A stretch of 64,000 bases of DNA from Prochilodus magdalenae. Lineage: Eukaryota > Chordata > Actinopteri > Characiformes > Prochilodontidae. The stretch spans positions 62,001-126,000 of the forward strand of contig JAMWET010000549.1 in assembly GCA_024036415.1 (NCBI GenBank), given 5' to 3'. A program made the translations under genes and the position numbers. The notes under the pieces are model-generated. The model was given only the letters and a program-made list of their open reading frames with translations, was not told the DNA's origin and ran no database searches. Positions 34,673-45,899 of the stretch are shown in pieces (position 1 is the first letter of the stretch; each line of letters opens with the position of its first letter).

Positions 34673-34994
34673 TACAGGGATGGGGACAGAATGTGAGGAA
34701 GAGGGCCATACCATCTGAACTACACTACAGAACCCGGTGTTAGTGAGGTCTGGATCAGCCTGTATCTCCACTGCTAGGGCATAACCAGAATCTGTGTTTT
34801 GGTGAGGTGCTGCGCTGCACGGCTCCATAAACTCACTGACTGGCCTGTTCCAGCTGTTCAGCCGTGGCTGTCCCTCTAAAACAATGATCAGTGTTTTGTA
34901 GTGTTTGTTTTTGAGCTCAGCAGCTGCTCTGTACCGTGTGTGCTCCAGGGCTGCCTCTGATTAAAGCTCTTTAGATCTACCTACACTGAGAGGT
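34673..34994. other. Unique sequence
   Basis: No supported feature. Confidence 0.45.
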
Positions 34995-35490
34995 ATCGGC
35001 CCTCTCCTGTAAATGAGCCCGTTTGGAGATGTTCTGTTATCACCATCCCGGGTCAGAATGATGAGCTGGTAGATACCCGGGTGTCCTGCTCCACAACAAG
35101 CTGGACCGGCGGGCCCACATGGAGGCTGTGTACAGGAAGGGGGTGAGCTTCTTGAGAAGGTTCAGGTCTTCAGTGTGTGCTGCGAGACCCTGGAGATCTT
35201 CTACCAGTCTGTCGGTGGGGGGGGGTCTTCTCTGGGGCAGTTTGCTGGGGAGGTTGCATCAGAGCAGCGGATGCTAAAGAGCTCAACAAGCTGATCAGGA
35301 AGGCTGGCTCAGCTCTGGGACAATACTCTCCTGGACAATACCTCACACCCCCTTCAGGACCCTCTGGTCAGACAGCGGACCACTCTCAGCACCAGACTCA
35401 CACAGCTCCGCTGGAGAAGAGGGAGGTACAGGAGACCGTCTCTACCAACACCGATCACACTGTACACCTCCTCTTCACTGTGCCGGGACA
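34995..35490 (+). mobile_element. LINE fragment: reverse-transcriptase C-terminal region
   Basis: Two frames carry recognisable pieces of a fish non-LTR retrotransposon. Near 35080 a WYLGVLLHNKLDR-like segment and a YRKGVSFLRRFRSS segment are readable. Near 35240-35320 AVCWGGCIRAADAKELNKLI and RKAGSALG follow. These match the conserved stretch downstream of the reverse-transcriptase catalytic core in fish elements (clade not assigned). Frameshifts, a GGGGGGGGG run at ~35217 and the lost 5' part make it a pseudogene. The 75-bp array starts at its 3' end. Confidence 0.7.
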
Positions 35491-37712
35491 TTACTGAACA
35501 CTAACTGAACACCAGCTGGACATTACACAGTACACTGTACACCTCCTCTTCACTGTGCCGGGACATTACTGAACACTAACTGAACACCAGCTGGACATTA
35601 CACAGTACACTGTACAACTCCTCTTCACTGTGCCGGGACATTACTGGACACTAACTGAACACCAGCTGGACATTACACAGTACACTGTACAACTCCTCTT
35701 CACTGTGCCGGGACATTACTGAACACTAACTGAACACCAGCTGGACATTACACAGTACACTGTACACCTCCTCTTCACTGTGCCAGGACATTACTGGACA
35801 CTAACTGAACACCATCTAGACATTACACAGTACACTGTACACCTCCTCTTCACTGTGCCGGGATATTACTGAACACTAACTGAACACCAGCTGGACATTA
35901 CACAGTACACCGTACCACTCTTCCTTACTGTGCAGGGACATTACTGGACACTAACTGAACACCAACTGGACATTACACAGTACACTGTACACCTCCTCTT
36001 CACTGTGCCAGGACATTACTGGACACTAACTGAACACCATCTAGACATTACACAGTACACTGTACACCTCCTCTTCACTGTGCCGGGACATTACTGAACA
36101 CTAACTGAACACCAGCTGTACATTACACAGTACACTGTACACCTCCTCTTCACTGTGCCAGGACATTACTGGACACTAACTGAACACCATCTAGACATTA
36201 CACAGTACACTGTACACCTCCTCTTCACTGTGCCGGGATATTACTGAACACTAACTGAACACCAGCTGGACATTACACAGTACACCGTACCACTCTTCCT
36301 TACTGTGCAGGGACATTACTGGACACTAACTGAACACCATCTAGACATTACACAGTACACTGTACACCTCCTCTTCACTGTGCCGGGATATTACTGAACA
36401 ATAACTGAACACCAGCTGGACATTACACAGTACACCGTACCACTCTTCCTTACTGTGCAGGGACATTACTGGACACTAACTGAACACCAGCTGGACATTA
36501 CACAGTACACTGTACACCTCCTCTTCACTGTGCTGGGACATTACTGGACACTAACTGAACACCAGCTGGACATTACACAGTACACTGTACACCTCCTCTT
36601 CACTGTGCCGGGATATTACTGAACAATAACTGAACACCAGCTGGACATTACACAGTACACCGTACCACTCTTCCTTACTGTGCAGGGACATTACTGGACA
36701 CTAACTGAACACCAGCTGGACATTACACAGTACACTGTACAACTTCCTTTTCACTGTGCTGGGACATTACTGGACACTAACTGAACACCAACTGGACATT
36801 ACACAGTACACTGTACAACTCCTCTTCACTGTGCTGGGACATTACTGGACACTAACTGAACACCAGCTGGACATTACACAGTACACTGTACAACTTCCTT
36901 TTCACTGTGCTGGGACATTACTGGACACTAACTGAACACCAGCTGGACATTACACAGTACACTGTACAACTCCTCTTCACTGTGCCGGGACATTACTGGA
37001 CACTAACTAAACCCCAGCTGGACATTACACAGTACACTGTACAACTCCTGTTCACTGTTCCGGGACATTACTGGACACTAACTGAACACCAGCTGGACAT
37101 TACACAGTACACTGTACACCTCCTCTTCACTGTGCCGGGACATTACTGAACACTAACTGAAAACCAGCTGGACATTACACAGTACACCGTACCACTCTTC
37201 CTTACTGTGCAGGGACATTACTGGACACTAACTGAACACCAGCTGGACATTACACAGTACACTGTACACCTCCTCTTCACTGTGCTGGGACATTACTGGA
37301 CACTAACTGAACACCAGCTGGACATTACACAGTACACTGTACACCTCCTCTTCACTGTGCCGGGATATTACTGAACAATAACTGAACACCAGCTGGACAT
37401 TACACAGTACACCGTACCACTCTTCCTTACTGTGCAGGGACATTACTGGACACTAACTGAACACCAGCTGGACATTACACAGTACACTGTACAACTCCTC
37501 TTCACTGTGCTGGGACATTACTGGACACTAACTGAACACCAGCTGGACATTACACAGTACACTGTACAACTCCTCTTCACTGTGCTGGGACATTACTGGA
37601 CACTAACTGAACACCAACTGGACATTACACAGTACACTGTACAACTCCTCTTCACTGTGCCGGGACATCACTGGACACTATCTGAACACCAGCTGGACAT
37701 TACACACTACAG
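35456..37712 (+). repeat. 75-bp minisatellite, about 30 copies, with higher-order structure
   Basis: Units carry ACACAGTACACTGTACACCT, CCTCTTCACTGTGCCGGGAC, ATTACTGGACACTAACTGAA and CACCAGCTGGACATT. A distinct variant (ACCGTACCACTCTTCCTTAC, TGTGCAGGGAC) recurs at 35905, 36280, 36430, 36655, 37180 and 37408, always followed by the GGACATTACTGGACAC form, so blocks of two to several units were duplicated together. The 75-bp period is a multiple of three and gives repeated 25-residue frames (36907-37149, 37432-37740). Confidence 0.96.
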
Positions 37713-38642
37713 CTATCCGGTACTGTCGTCTGGCTTCTGATTGGACGGTTTCAGATGACTTGTGAATGTGACATACACAGCTGCCCTGTTCTCCAGTATA
37801 ATATTAATGCTCTATGTTTTTATTATTGTACATACGGTCTCCATGGTGATGGGTGTATGGTTGTGTCCCTACCGATGTTACAGCCATAGCTAGACTACTG
37901 TGTTATTAACAGCGTAGATGTTTAAGAGCCAGAAGGAACTGGGACCGGATTAGGACCTGGCATCGGGACGCCCCTAACAGCAATGATTCCGGAATGTTGG
38001 AATGTCAGAGTGCATTACCATCAGGTGAGCAGTACGGAGCAGCGGGTGCTGGTAAATGGACCGCTAAAGTCTTCTGTCCAGGTTTTTGATGAGTCATTAA
38101 CTACTCATTGTCCAGGAAAGCCAAGAACATGAGGACCGGCAGAGCTGAGCCAATCACAGCGAGGCCATGGTCAGTAAATCAGGCCCGGTAATGGGTAAGG
38201 TAAGGCTGGGTCCAGCCGCATTCGGGGATTACACGGCGAAACCGCTCCTCGTCCATAGTAATTATTAAAGTCAAATTAGAATTTTTATGACTTGGCAGAC
38301 CTTTAAATCAGCTGTACGCCGTAAAACAGCTGAATAACACTCGTGATTAATGCTTGTGTAATGGGAAACACCCATTAGCTACAGTTCTAAAAAAACACCG
38401 GGGTTTGTTCACTGGCCCAGTAAAGCCCGCCAGGCACAATAGCGTAATGCTGAATTTGATGGGCTGTAATTAATGACCTAAAAATTCCCTCCTTCAGGTT
38501 ATTCCTAATGCCCCGTAATGGTGGAGAGGCAGCGATTTGAGCTGGCAGTAATTACTTCATCCTTTACGGGGAATACAGCTGCCTGTTAATTAAAGCTGGA
38601 GCTAAAATGCCACTCCAGCCTCAGATAACACACTCATTTACA
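37713..38642. other. Unique sequence with candidate conserved non-coding element (38255-38640)
   Basis: 38255-38640 is rich in homeodomain-like ATTA/TAATTA cores in complex context: GCTGTAATTAATGACCTAAA, GGCAGTAATTACTTCATCC, CTGCCTGTTAATTAAAGCTG, CTCGTGATTAATGCTTGTG. No open frame or repeat accounts for it. This is the most enhancer-like stretch of the window by texture. Conservation is not testable here. Confidence 0.35.
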
Positions 38643-38673
38643 CCATCCATCCATCCATCCATCCATCCATCCA
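38643..38673 (+). repeat. (CCAT)n microsatellite
   Basis: Seven perfect CCAT tetramers preceding CCAGCTCACG. Confidence 0.97.
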
Positions 38674-38950
38674 GCTCACGCACGCCTGAATCGCGTGGCT
38701 GTGTACGGGAAGGAAGTCTTAAAGCGTGATGTCTTTCATTCTCAGAGCTCTGAAATCATTAATATATGTACGGCTCCCTCCAGCATAGCATGAAAGGCTA
38801 AGGTCTCTGAGCTCTCTGGAGTCTGGAGCTCCATCAGGCCTAATTTGGCTAATATCCATTAATACGTTAATATATTACACACTACTGTACTCAAATAAAA
38901 TCAGACAAACAGCTCAGCTCTGGTTCTTTATCGTCAGTAGAACAGCCGCA
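38674..38950. other. Unique sequence
   Basis: No supported feature. Confidence 0.5.
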
Positions 38951-39672
38951 CCCAGAAGGAGGTGTGGGAGTGTGGTGCTGTTGGGGAGGAAGATGAAGGT
39001 GACCAGGATCAATAACTGGTGATAAGTTTAGACTGATATGATCAATATTTATTGAGCTACACATACAGAAGTCTGTCTCTCAGTATGGCGTCGGGCCGCC
39101 GTGTTCGCTAACCCAACACGCCAGACGTCTCGGTATGGAGCTGTAGAGGTTCCTGATGGAGTCCTGTGATAATCCATCCCATGCAGCTTGAACATCCTCA
39201 CACAGTTCCTGCAGACGGTGTGGTAGGGGTGGAGGTGGAGGGACACCAGGTCTTCTGGACGTGTGGCAACCAACCGCTCATCTTGGTGCTGACCACGGTG
39301 CCTCCACACACGGATTCGTTGGGCGTCTCCACCAAGACTAAAGCGGGACTCGTCACTGAAGATGACCCGCTGCCATTCTGAGTCACTCCATGACAGTCTG
39401 GTACGACACCACTGCAGTCTTTGGTGACGGTGACGTGGTGTTAAGGACAGTCGTGGTAACGGTCTGTGTGCATGTAGTCCTGCGTGGTGCAGCCGTCTGT
39501 CAAACAGGATAACTGATGGAGGGCACCACTGCTCGCTGGATATCTGTAATGGTGGTGTTGGGTCAGTCATGTACAGAGATAAGACCTGTCCCTGCTTACG
39601 TCACGTGTGCGGGCGAGTGTGAAGCTGGAATCAATATCATGTCTCACCGTGTCACACCTACACACCGAGTTT
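38951..39672 (-). mobile_element. Tc1-like deletion derivative, reverse copy
   Basis: Reverse-oriented sister of 31599-32301. From CCCAGAAGGAGGTGTGGGAG on the left to CTACACACCGAGTTTCAG on the right, nearly every base of the shared part matches, including the internal deletion junction. Differences include a ~13-bp insertion in the forward copy near 31740 (GTGCAGCACCATC) and a ~40-bp segment near 39610-39650 kept only here. The two copies face each other across 6.65 kb. Confidence 0.85.
39049..39570 (-). pseudogene. Deleted Tc1-type transposase frame
   Basis: A 173-codon open frame in the reverse Tc1 derivative. It carries SDSEWQRVIFSDESRFSL, the block with the first catalytic Asp of the DDE domain, then RIRVWRHRGQHQDER. 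From roughly residue 115 on, it runs out of frame through the element's C-terminal region because of the internal deletion. The second Asp and the Glu are absent, as is the paired N-terminal helix-turn-helix. No catalytic activity is expected. A truncated product could at most be a non-functional peptide. Confidence 0.75.
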
Positions 39673-40189
39673 CAGTCCTGTAGGTTTACTTTAGATGGTG
39701 GGTGGAGTTGTATTTGTTGGGGCTGTGTATGTCCATGCTGGTGTTTGCGGAGAGCCGTATCTGGTGTGATCATAAATATGGAATTATGAAAGCCCCACTG
39801 TCGATGGGAATCTTCAGAATGCAGCACACCTCCACCTGTTCTGAGGGGTTTACCTGGTGTTAGAGGAGTAGGCCCGGGGCTGCTGCTCTGCTGAAGGCTG
39901 AGGAAGGGCCTGGAGCTGGCCTGAGGCTTCACTGCGTTCCCTGAGCGATGAGGTGGTTCAGTGGTGCGTCTCCACCGTAGACAGGAGAGGGATCAGACGG
40001 TGCCTCTGCGATGTGAGCTGGAGCCGCTCGGAAATGTAGAGGTAGCCTTTTTATCCAGCATGGTGGATAATATTCACACCAGCTACAGATGAGCTCAGCA
40101 GTCAGGCTCCTCTTTACTCCACACTAGAACCAGGAGCTCCCCACCTCCGCCTCCACCTCCACCTTCCTTTACCTTACTGGATTCTGAGA
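39673..40189. other. Unique sequence
   Basis: No gene or element recognised. The short frames are unsupported. Confidence 0.45.
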
Positions 40190-41165
40190 GCCGGGTGTCA
40201 CAATTAACAAAGTCAAAATACTGACTCAGGATCTTAAAATGATGATATTGTTTCAAAACAATGATTCTAAATAAAGTATTAGTGAAATGATGATTAACCG
40301 TATGAAGATTATAAATCAGTAATGAAATTATGACTTCCTGTGTCAGTAATGTTTTACTGTGATATACAGTAATGATTTACTATTTTAAAACTTTTGACTC
40401 ATTTCCTAAAATATAGACTAACATCAAAATGATTTACTACATTTAGAATTCGACTCTTTCTTAAAATAATGATTTAGTGTTATAGATATTGATATATCAC
40501 TATATACAGAACTATATCAACATTTTGTCTCAGTTTCTTAAAATAATGACTTATAACTTCCAAATAATGATTTACTAAATAAAAAAATTCTACTCTAATT
40601 TTTGAAATAATGACTCACCATGTCAAAATAATGATGTACAAAATGTTTTGACTAAAATTCTTCCAAAAATCGACTCACTATGTCAAAATTATGACTACCT
40701 ATTTTAAAATGTTGACTACAATTTCTGATATAATGACTTACTTTGACAACATAAACAATTATATCATAACAATTTACGGTTTCAAAGTTTTAAGTACATT
40801 TTTTGCAATTATTACTTACCATGTCAAAATAATCATTTACTATATGTAGAATTTGAATTCAGTTCTTACAATAATGACTTACTATTTCAAATAAATTATT
40901 TACTGTATCATACTTTGACTTTATCTCTTGTAATCTTCTACAAAGTCGAAATAATGATTTACTATTTCTAAATTTTAACTTCAATTTCTGAAATAATGAC
41001 TAAAAATAATTTAGTATACTAACATTTTGTGTAGAATTACTTACCATCAAGATAATGATTTAGTATATCAGAATTGGAGAATTGTTATAATAAATTTGAG
41101 TTTCTTATTATAATGACTGACTATTTTAAAAGAATGACTTAAAATCTCATACCAATTACTTTTTA
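40190..41165. repeat. Degenerate AT-rich tandem region (AATAATGACTTAC core)
   Basis: The strings AATAATGATTTACTAT, TCAAAATAATGA, AATAATGACTTACTAT and TTTTGACT recur about every 30-70 bp (for example 40576, 40627, 40729, 40871, 40955, 41052). No copy is exact and the period drifts, as expected for an old satellite-like array eroded by mutation. Confidence 0.75.
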
Positions 41166-41964
41166 TGCTGAAATAGAACCTCGGTAAATTTAAAGAAAGT
41201 AATGTCACTTGTTTATGATCATGTGTTTATGAGTGAGTTGAAGACTGTAAGTAATTTTTTGAAGATGCGGAGGCGTTGAAATGTTCAGGAGCTGCAGGTG
41301 ATCCACCGGCATGCCGTAATTATTTCTGAAGCATAGTTTAGGAGAAGAGGAGGCGGCCTACTGTACGGTAGGCCGAGCTCAGTTCAGGGTTTCAGTGGGA
41401 ATTCTGGGAAAGTGAGGTGTCCAACCTTTCAGCACTCCTGAACTCACACCACGGAGCCTTACAGCACATCCAGCAGCACCGCGAGTGACGGAGGTCAGAG
41501 AATCTCAGGATTACTGTTCCCTACAAGTCAAACTCCACCGCTGGAGGACCATCCAAGCCTAGGAGGTATGGAGGCCCTAACCGCAAAACAAAGCCTGACC
41601 ATGCAGCTGGAGCTTTCCATCGGCTCCAGATCCTAATAGACTCCCCATCATCCGCCCTCCGCCTGCAGACTCGGATGTGTTAGGGGACGTGGGATATGGG
41701 ATCCCCCCTCCTCCCGCTTTAACAGCTCTGCTTTTAAAATTCGTATTTGGGCCAAAGTCTGGCGCGTCCTGCGCATCTTCTCTCTCCTTCAGCGGCGAGG
41801 ATCCACTCCTCGGAGCTCAGTCGTGGGTATATGTTCTAAACGGAGGTTTGATCCTCCTCTTGTACAAATTTGGGTTCTTAAATCCGGACGTTCCGGCTCC
41901 CGAGGCTCCCTACAACACCAAACCTTTCCCATGGGGCAGATTCAAACCAGAAGCTGATTATAAA
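41166..41964. other. Unique sequence, open frame without domain
   Basis: The 104-codon frame at 41677-41991 runs into the 83-bp array and has no domain I recognise. I see no reliable splice sites. Confidence 0.4.
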
Positions 41965-42900
41965 CCTGGGCCATTTAAGGTGGAACCCTGAAATACAAGC
42001 CAGGAGCTGGCAAATCAGAAGCTGGATGTGCCAGCATGTAAATGATCCACCATTTAAGGTGGAATGTTACATCTGGAACAGGAAGCTGGAAAATATGAAG
42101 CTAAATGCCTGAACCAAGGTACCATTTAAATACTGTACCATTTAAGGTGGAACAGGCAGATTCGTACAAGAAGCTGGTGAATAAGAAACTGAACGTCTGT
42201 GGCGGCATGTAAATGCTCCACCATTTAAGGTGGAACGATGAAATACAAACAAAAGGCTGGGAATAACAAGCTGAATGTCAGCACCAGAATTTAAATGCTC
42301 CACCATTTAAGGTGGAATGGGCAAATTAAAACTAAAAGCTGACAAAGATGAATGTCAGTCCAAGAATGCAAATGCTGTGCCATTTAAGGTAGAACACTGA
42401 AATATGAACAACAGAACTGGCAAACAAGAAGCTAAATGCCAGCACCAAAAAGTAAATGCTCTACCATTTAAGGTGGAACTCTAAAATATGAACAAGAAGC
42501 TGGCAAATAAGAAGCTGAATGTCAGTGCCAGATTGTAAATGCTGCACCATTTAAGGTGGAACTTTGAAATTAAAACTAGAAGCTGGCAAATAAGAAGCTG
42601 AATGTCAGTGCCAGACTGTAAATGCTGCACCATTTAAGGTGGAACTTTGAAATTAAAACTAGAAGCTGGCAAGTAAGAAGCTGAATGCCAGCGTCTGAAT
42701 GAAATACTGAACCATTTAAGGTGGAACAGGCAGATTCGTACAACAAGCTGGTAAATAAGAAGCTGAATCTCCGTGCCAGCATATAAATGCTCCACCATTT
42801 AAGGTGGAACATTGAAATAAAAAACAAAAAGCTGGAAATAAGAAGCTGAATGCCAGCACCACAATTGAAATGCCCCACCATTTAAGGTGGAGTGGGCAAA
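41965..42900. repeat. 83-bp array of CCATTTAAGGTGGAA-centred units, 12 copies
   Basis: The core CCATTTAAGGTGGAA begins at 41971, 42050, 42138, 42221, 42303, 42380, 42464, 42547, 42630, 42712, 42795 and 42878, with spacings from 77 to 88 and mostly 82-84. Between cores lie AGAAGCTGGCAAATAAGAAG, CTGAATGTCAGTGCCAG and TGTAAATGCTCCA with many substitutions. The core is better conserved than the intervening sequence. The minus-strand frames at 42576-42881 and 42716-42946 are repeat artefacts. Confidence 0.96.
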
Positions 42901-44099
42901 TTAAACTAAAAGCTGGTGAAACATACATTCTGAATGTCAGTGCCAAATGTACTGCACTTCAGCGCCTGATGTGTTTAGAGGAGCGTCGTGATGAATGGTA
43001 GATGAACGTGCAGGAGGCTCAGGAGGCTCTCCGTGGACATCTCTTGCTTAAACACATTTTAATTGCTCCTGCCTCTCTCTTTAACCCCAATTTCCCAGCA
43101 CACTTATTCAGCGATTATAGCCAAGGCCCTCAAATTACCCCCAAAGTCCCCAATTAATTTCTCCACTCTGCTATATTAGAGTCCACGTACATATGTTAAT
43201 GTAGACGTTCCTGTGCGTCTCAGCTCCAGGGCTCCCGGAACGTCGGCGGTGATGATGGGGTCCTGAGGAAAGCCTGCGCTCTTATGGAGCTGACGCACTA
43301 TCGCTCACGTCTATCAGCGGATGAATATTTAAAGCCAGACGTTAGCCCAATTATGACAGTTTAAATAAGTTATCAGATCATTTCACGGGTTATTCTCTCA
43401 GCCAAGACTGATGGAGGAGTCCGTTCATCATCCTGAGGAAGGAACTGAAGGCCAATCTCCACAACTGCACCCATTACTCCTGGACCTGGAGCGGTTCAGC
43501 TGAGGACCTGGAGCGGTTCAGCTGAGGACCTGAGCAGGTTTGTGTAGTCTACTGGTAACCGTGCTGGTCCAGACGTGATCTTGCGACAGGTTTCCAGTGG
43601 TGTTCAAGGTGGAGGACTTTGAGGAACATTGGCAAAGCTTCATCAGGGTTCAGCTTCTAGGGTTCTGTTGAGGTTTTGGATCGATGTTCCAGTTGTAGAG
43701 GCCTTTAGCTTTCAGGTAACGGTCAAATTTGTATCTAGAACTTGCTTGCTGACGTGTAGTGGAATCCATTCTGTAGCTACACCCCAAAGCTTAATACCTC
43801 CACCCTCATATTCACCAACTGGTGCGGTGTTCTTTTCATCAGTGCTGCCTCTCTGCTTTGAGTGATTGTGGTCAAAGAGCTGAGATTTGATGAATCCGTC
43901 TGGCGGATCTAGAAGTTGTCTTGACATACGGAGGTTTTGCTTTGCCTCTTTGTCCAGCGTATAACCGGTTCCATCTAGAAGGTTTCAGAGAGAGGTTCTA
44001 AATATCGAAACCCATTTCAGATCAGAGCTGATGGATGTTGAGTTTTAGCACACGGTTTAAAGTCGGAGTCAGAGAATCCATTACACTTTGGATCACCTG
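42901..44099. other. Unique sequence, partly CNE-like
   Basis: 43040-43390 holds AACACATTTTAATTGCTCC, AAAGTCCCCAATTAATTTC and GGATGAATATTTAAAGCC in complex context and could be regulatory. GGACCTGGAGCGGTTCAGCT is directly duplicated at 43483 and 43504. No gene recognised. Confidence 0.4.
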
Positions 44100-44540
44100 A
44101 TGATTCCTAATGTCAACCTTACAGTCCTACTGAGACAAGTGAGGCCTAATGAGTCAATTAACACCTAAGAAGTCAATTAAGACCTAATAAGTTTACTGAG
44201 GCCTATTGAGTCAATTGAGGCTTAACGAGTTAGCTAAGGTCTAACGAGTCAAGCAAGGCCTAAAAGATCAGTTTATGTTTAAAGAGTCAATGAAGGCCTA
44301 ATAAGTCAATTAACACCTACTGAGTAAATTTAGGCCCAATGAGTCAATTAAGACCTAGAGCTATTGAGGCGTAACAAGTCAGTTAAGGTCTAATAAGTCA
44401 ATCAAAGTGCCAATTAACACTTAATGAGTCAAGTAAGACCTAATTAGTTAATTCAGACACACTGAGTCAATTAAGGCCCAGCAAGTCATTTAAGGACTAA
44501 CAAGCCAGTTGAGGCCTAACGGGTCTACAGAGGCCCAACA
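44100..44540. repeat. ~20-bp degenerate minisatellite (CCTAATGAGTCAATTAA)
   Basis: About 20 units combining GCCTAA(T/C)(A/G)AGTCAATTAA with AGACCTAATAAGT and GAGGCCTATTGAG variants. Old and diverged, with no long exact copies. Confidence 0.85.
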
Positions 44541-44849
44541 ACAAGCCGATACAAGGAACTGTCAAAGTACACAGATGGCAGCCTTAGAATTTGGTGCCAC
44601 CAACACTGTGAATCCATGGAGCCAACCTGCCTCGAGTCAGGGGTCCAGACTGGTGGGCGTGGTGTAGCAGTGTGTTAATATTGATCAGTTATGACTTGAA
44701 GACCTGAAGTTATTCAACCCATAGTTGTTCTGACCCACTCATGGCTGGCTTGACTGTGGATATGGGGCCATGCTGAGTGACTGTTTGCACGGGTTCTAGC
44801 TACGCGGCACCCTCATGGCAGGAGCTGTTTTAATGTGCATGAGGTCACA
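44541..44849. other. Unique sequence
   Basis: No supported feature. Confidence 0.5.
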
Positions 44850-44980
44850 TGGTCTGGGTCTGGGTGGTGCAGCTGGGGTTGGGTGCCTTGCTCGTAAGTC
44901 ACATTCAGTCAGTTCAGGGAATCGAACCAGCAACCTTCCTGTCACACAGCTGGTTCCCTAACCTTTCCTGACCCCAGGGC
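44850..44980 (-). mobile_element. tRNA-derived SINE (family 1), copy 2
   Basis: On the minus strand it reads GGTTAGGGAACCAGCTGTGT, then a consensus Pol III B box GGTTCGATTCC (44918-44928), then CCTGAACTGACTGAATG, CGAGCAAGGCACCCAACCCC and CACCACCC. The order is the same as in the copy at 3418-3612. The 3' part is decayed. It abuts the SINE of a second family that begins at 44977 on the other strand. Confidence 0.78.
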
Positions 44981-45237
44981 AGCATGGCGGCACAGTGGAT
45001 AGCACTGTCGCCTCACAGCAAGCAGGGTATGGGTTTAGATTCCCGCTGGAGCGTCCAGGGTGAGCATGTTCTCCCTGGGTCGGCATGGTTTCCTTTGGGT
45101 GCTGACATGCAGTCAGGTGAACTGGAGATGCTGAATGGCCCCCCTCTGTCTGGATTGGTGCAATGGACTTCCTTCCTGCCCAGGGTGTTTCCTGCCCAGT
45201 GCGCACTGGGATACGCTTCAGCATCCCCTGTTCCATA
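44977..45237 (+). mobile_element. tRNA-derived SINE (family 2)
   Basis: GGCGGCACAGTGGATAGCAC gives an A-box-like head. CACTGTCGCCTCACAGCAAG and the B-box-like GGTTTAGATTCCC (45032-45044) follow. The body has GAGCATGTTCTCCCTGGGTC, GGTTTCCTTTGGGTGCT, GACATGCAGTCAGGTGAACT and GGTGTTTCCTGCCCAGTGCG. This is a very common vertebrate/fish repeat, recognised from its head. Both overlapping frames across it (44958-45236 -, 44984-45238 +) are incidental. Confidence 0.75.
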
Positions 45238-45899
45238 AGCCTTTTGTCCGTGAGTGTGACAGGTGTCGGTGCACTGCGCTATATTAATCTGGATAAAAGT
45301 TCCGTATAACAGCAATGGAACTCTGTTCAGCCTCCATGTGGAAGTAGCGACGACGCAACGAGCGTGTCAATATGCAAATATGCAAATGAATCTTTCCACT
45401 GACATCACTCAGTCATCAGAGCCCAGCCATATGGCTGCAAGACAGCTCCGACGCTGACACGCACAAGCGACTCTCTGAAGAAGTGGCACCGAGGCGACTG
45501 AAACGTGGCGGATGGAGAGAGGCGCGGGAGATGACAGCTTTGGGGAGTGGAGAGGGGGGACGTCTGAGAGGGGGTTTTCGGTAAACATCAGTGAGCTCCT
45601 CCTCAGCCGGAGCGTGTGGAGGAGGAGGACGGGAATGCTCTGGGGAAGTGGCTCCGCAGGCCTCGACAGGAAATGAAATACGGATGGGTTCCGTCCAAGA
45701 GCCGCTGATGGCCCAGTAGCTCGAGGAAGAGTGTCCATGTGCTGTCCTCTGTGTGTGGGTAATTAGCTCATTGTGGGCACCAGATCTCTCCAGAACCCAG
45801 CTTCCATTAGAGGCAGAAGAGGCCAGAGCGTTGTCCTCGAGCCTCCCGTTTTATTAACCCAGCTGGATACACGCTGCGTACTGCAGTATCATTGTGTGC
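45238..45899. other. Unique sequence, no gene recognised
   Basis: The 109-codon minus-strand frame 45409-45738 has no recognisable domain. No repeat. Confidence 0.4.

Noticed and set aside
33642..34743. Long Pro/Thr frame (+) and Gly/Val frames (-) suggestive of a structural or silk-like protein
   Set aside because: Pure translation of the CCA-rich simple repeat, open on both strands at once, with no start context, signal peptide or non-repetitive domain.
36907..37740. Frames with a 25-residue repeat (VPGHYWTLTEHQLDITQYTV)
   Set aside because: Translation of the 75-bp minisatellite; other units in the same array contain stops.
41965..42900. CRISPR-like layout (conserved 15-bp core with ~68-bp spacers)
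   Set aside because: Spacers resemble each other, the context is vertebrate and there are no cas genes. It is a tandem array with a better conserved core.
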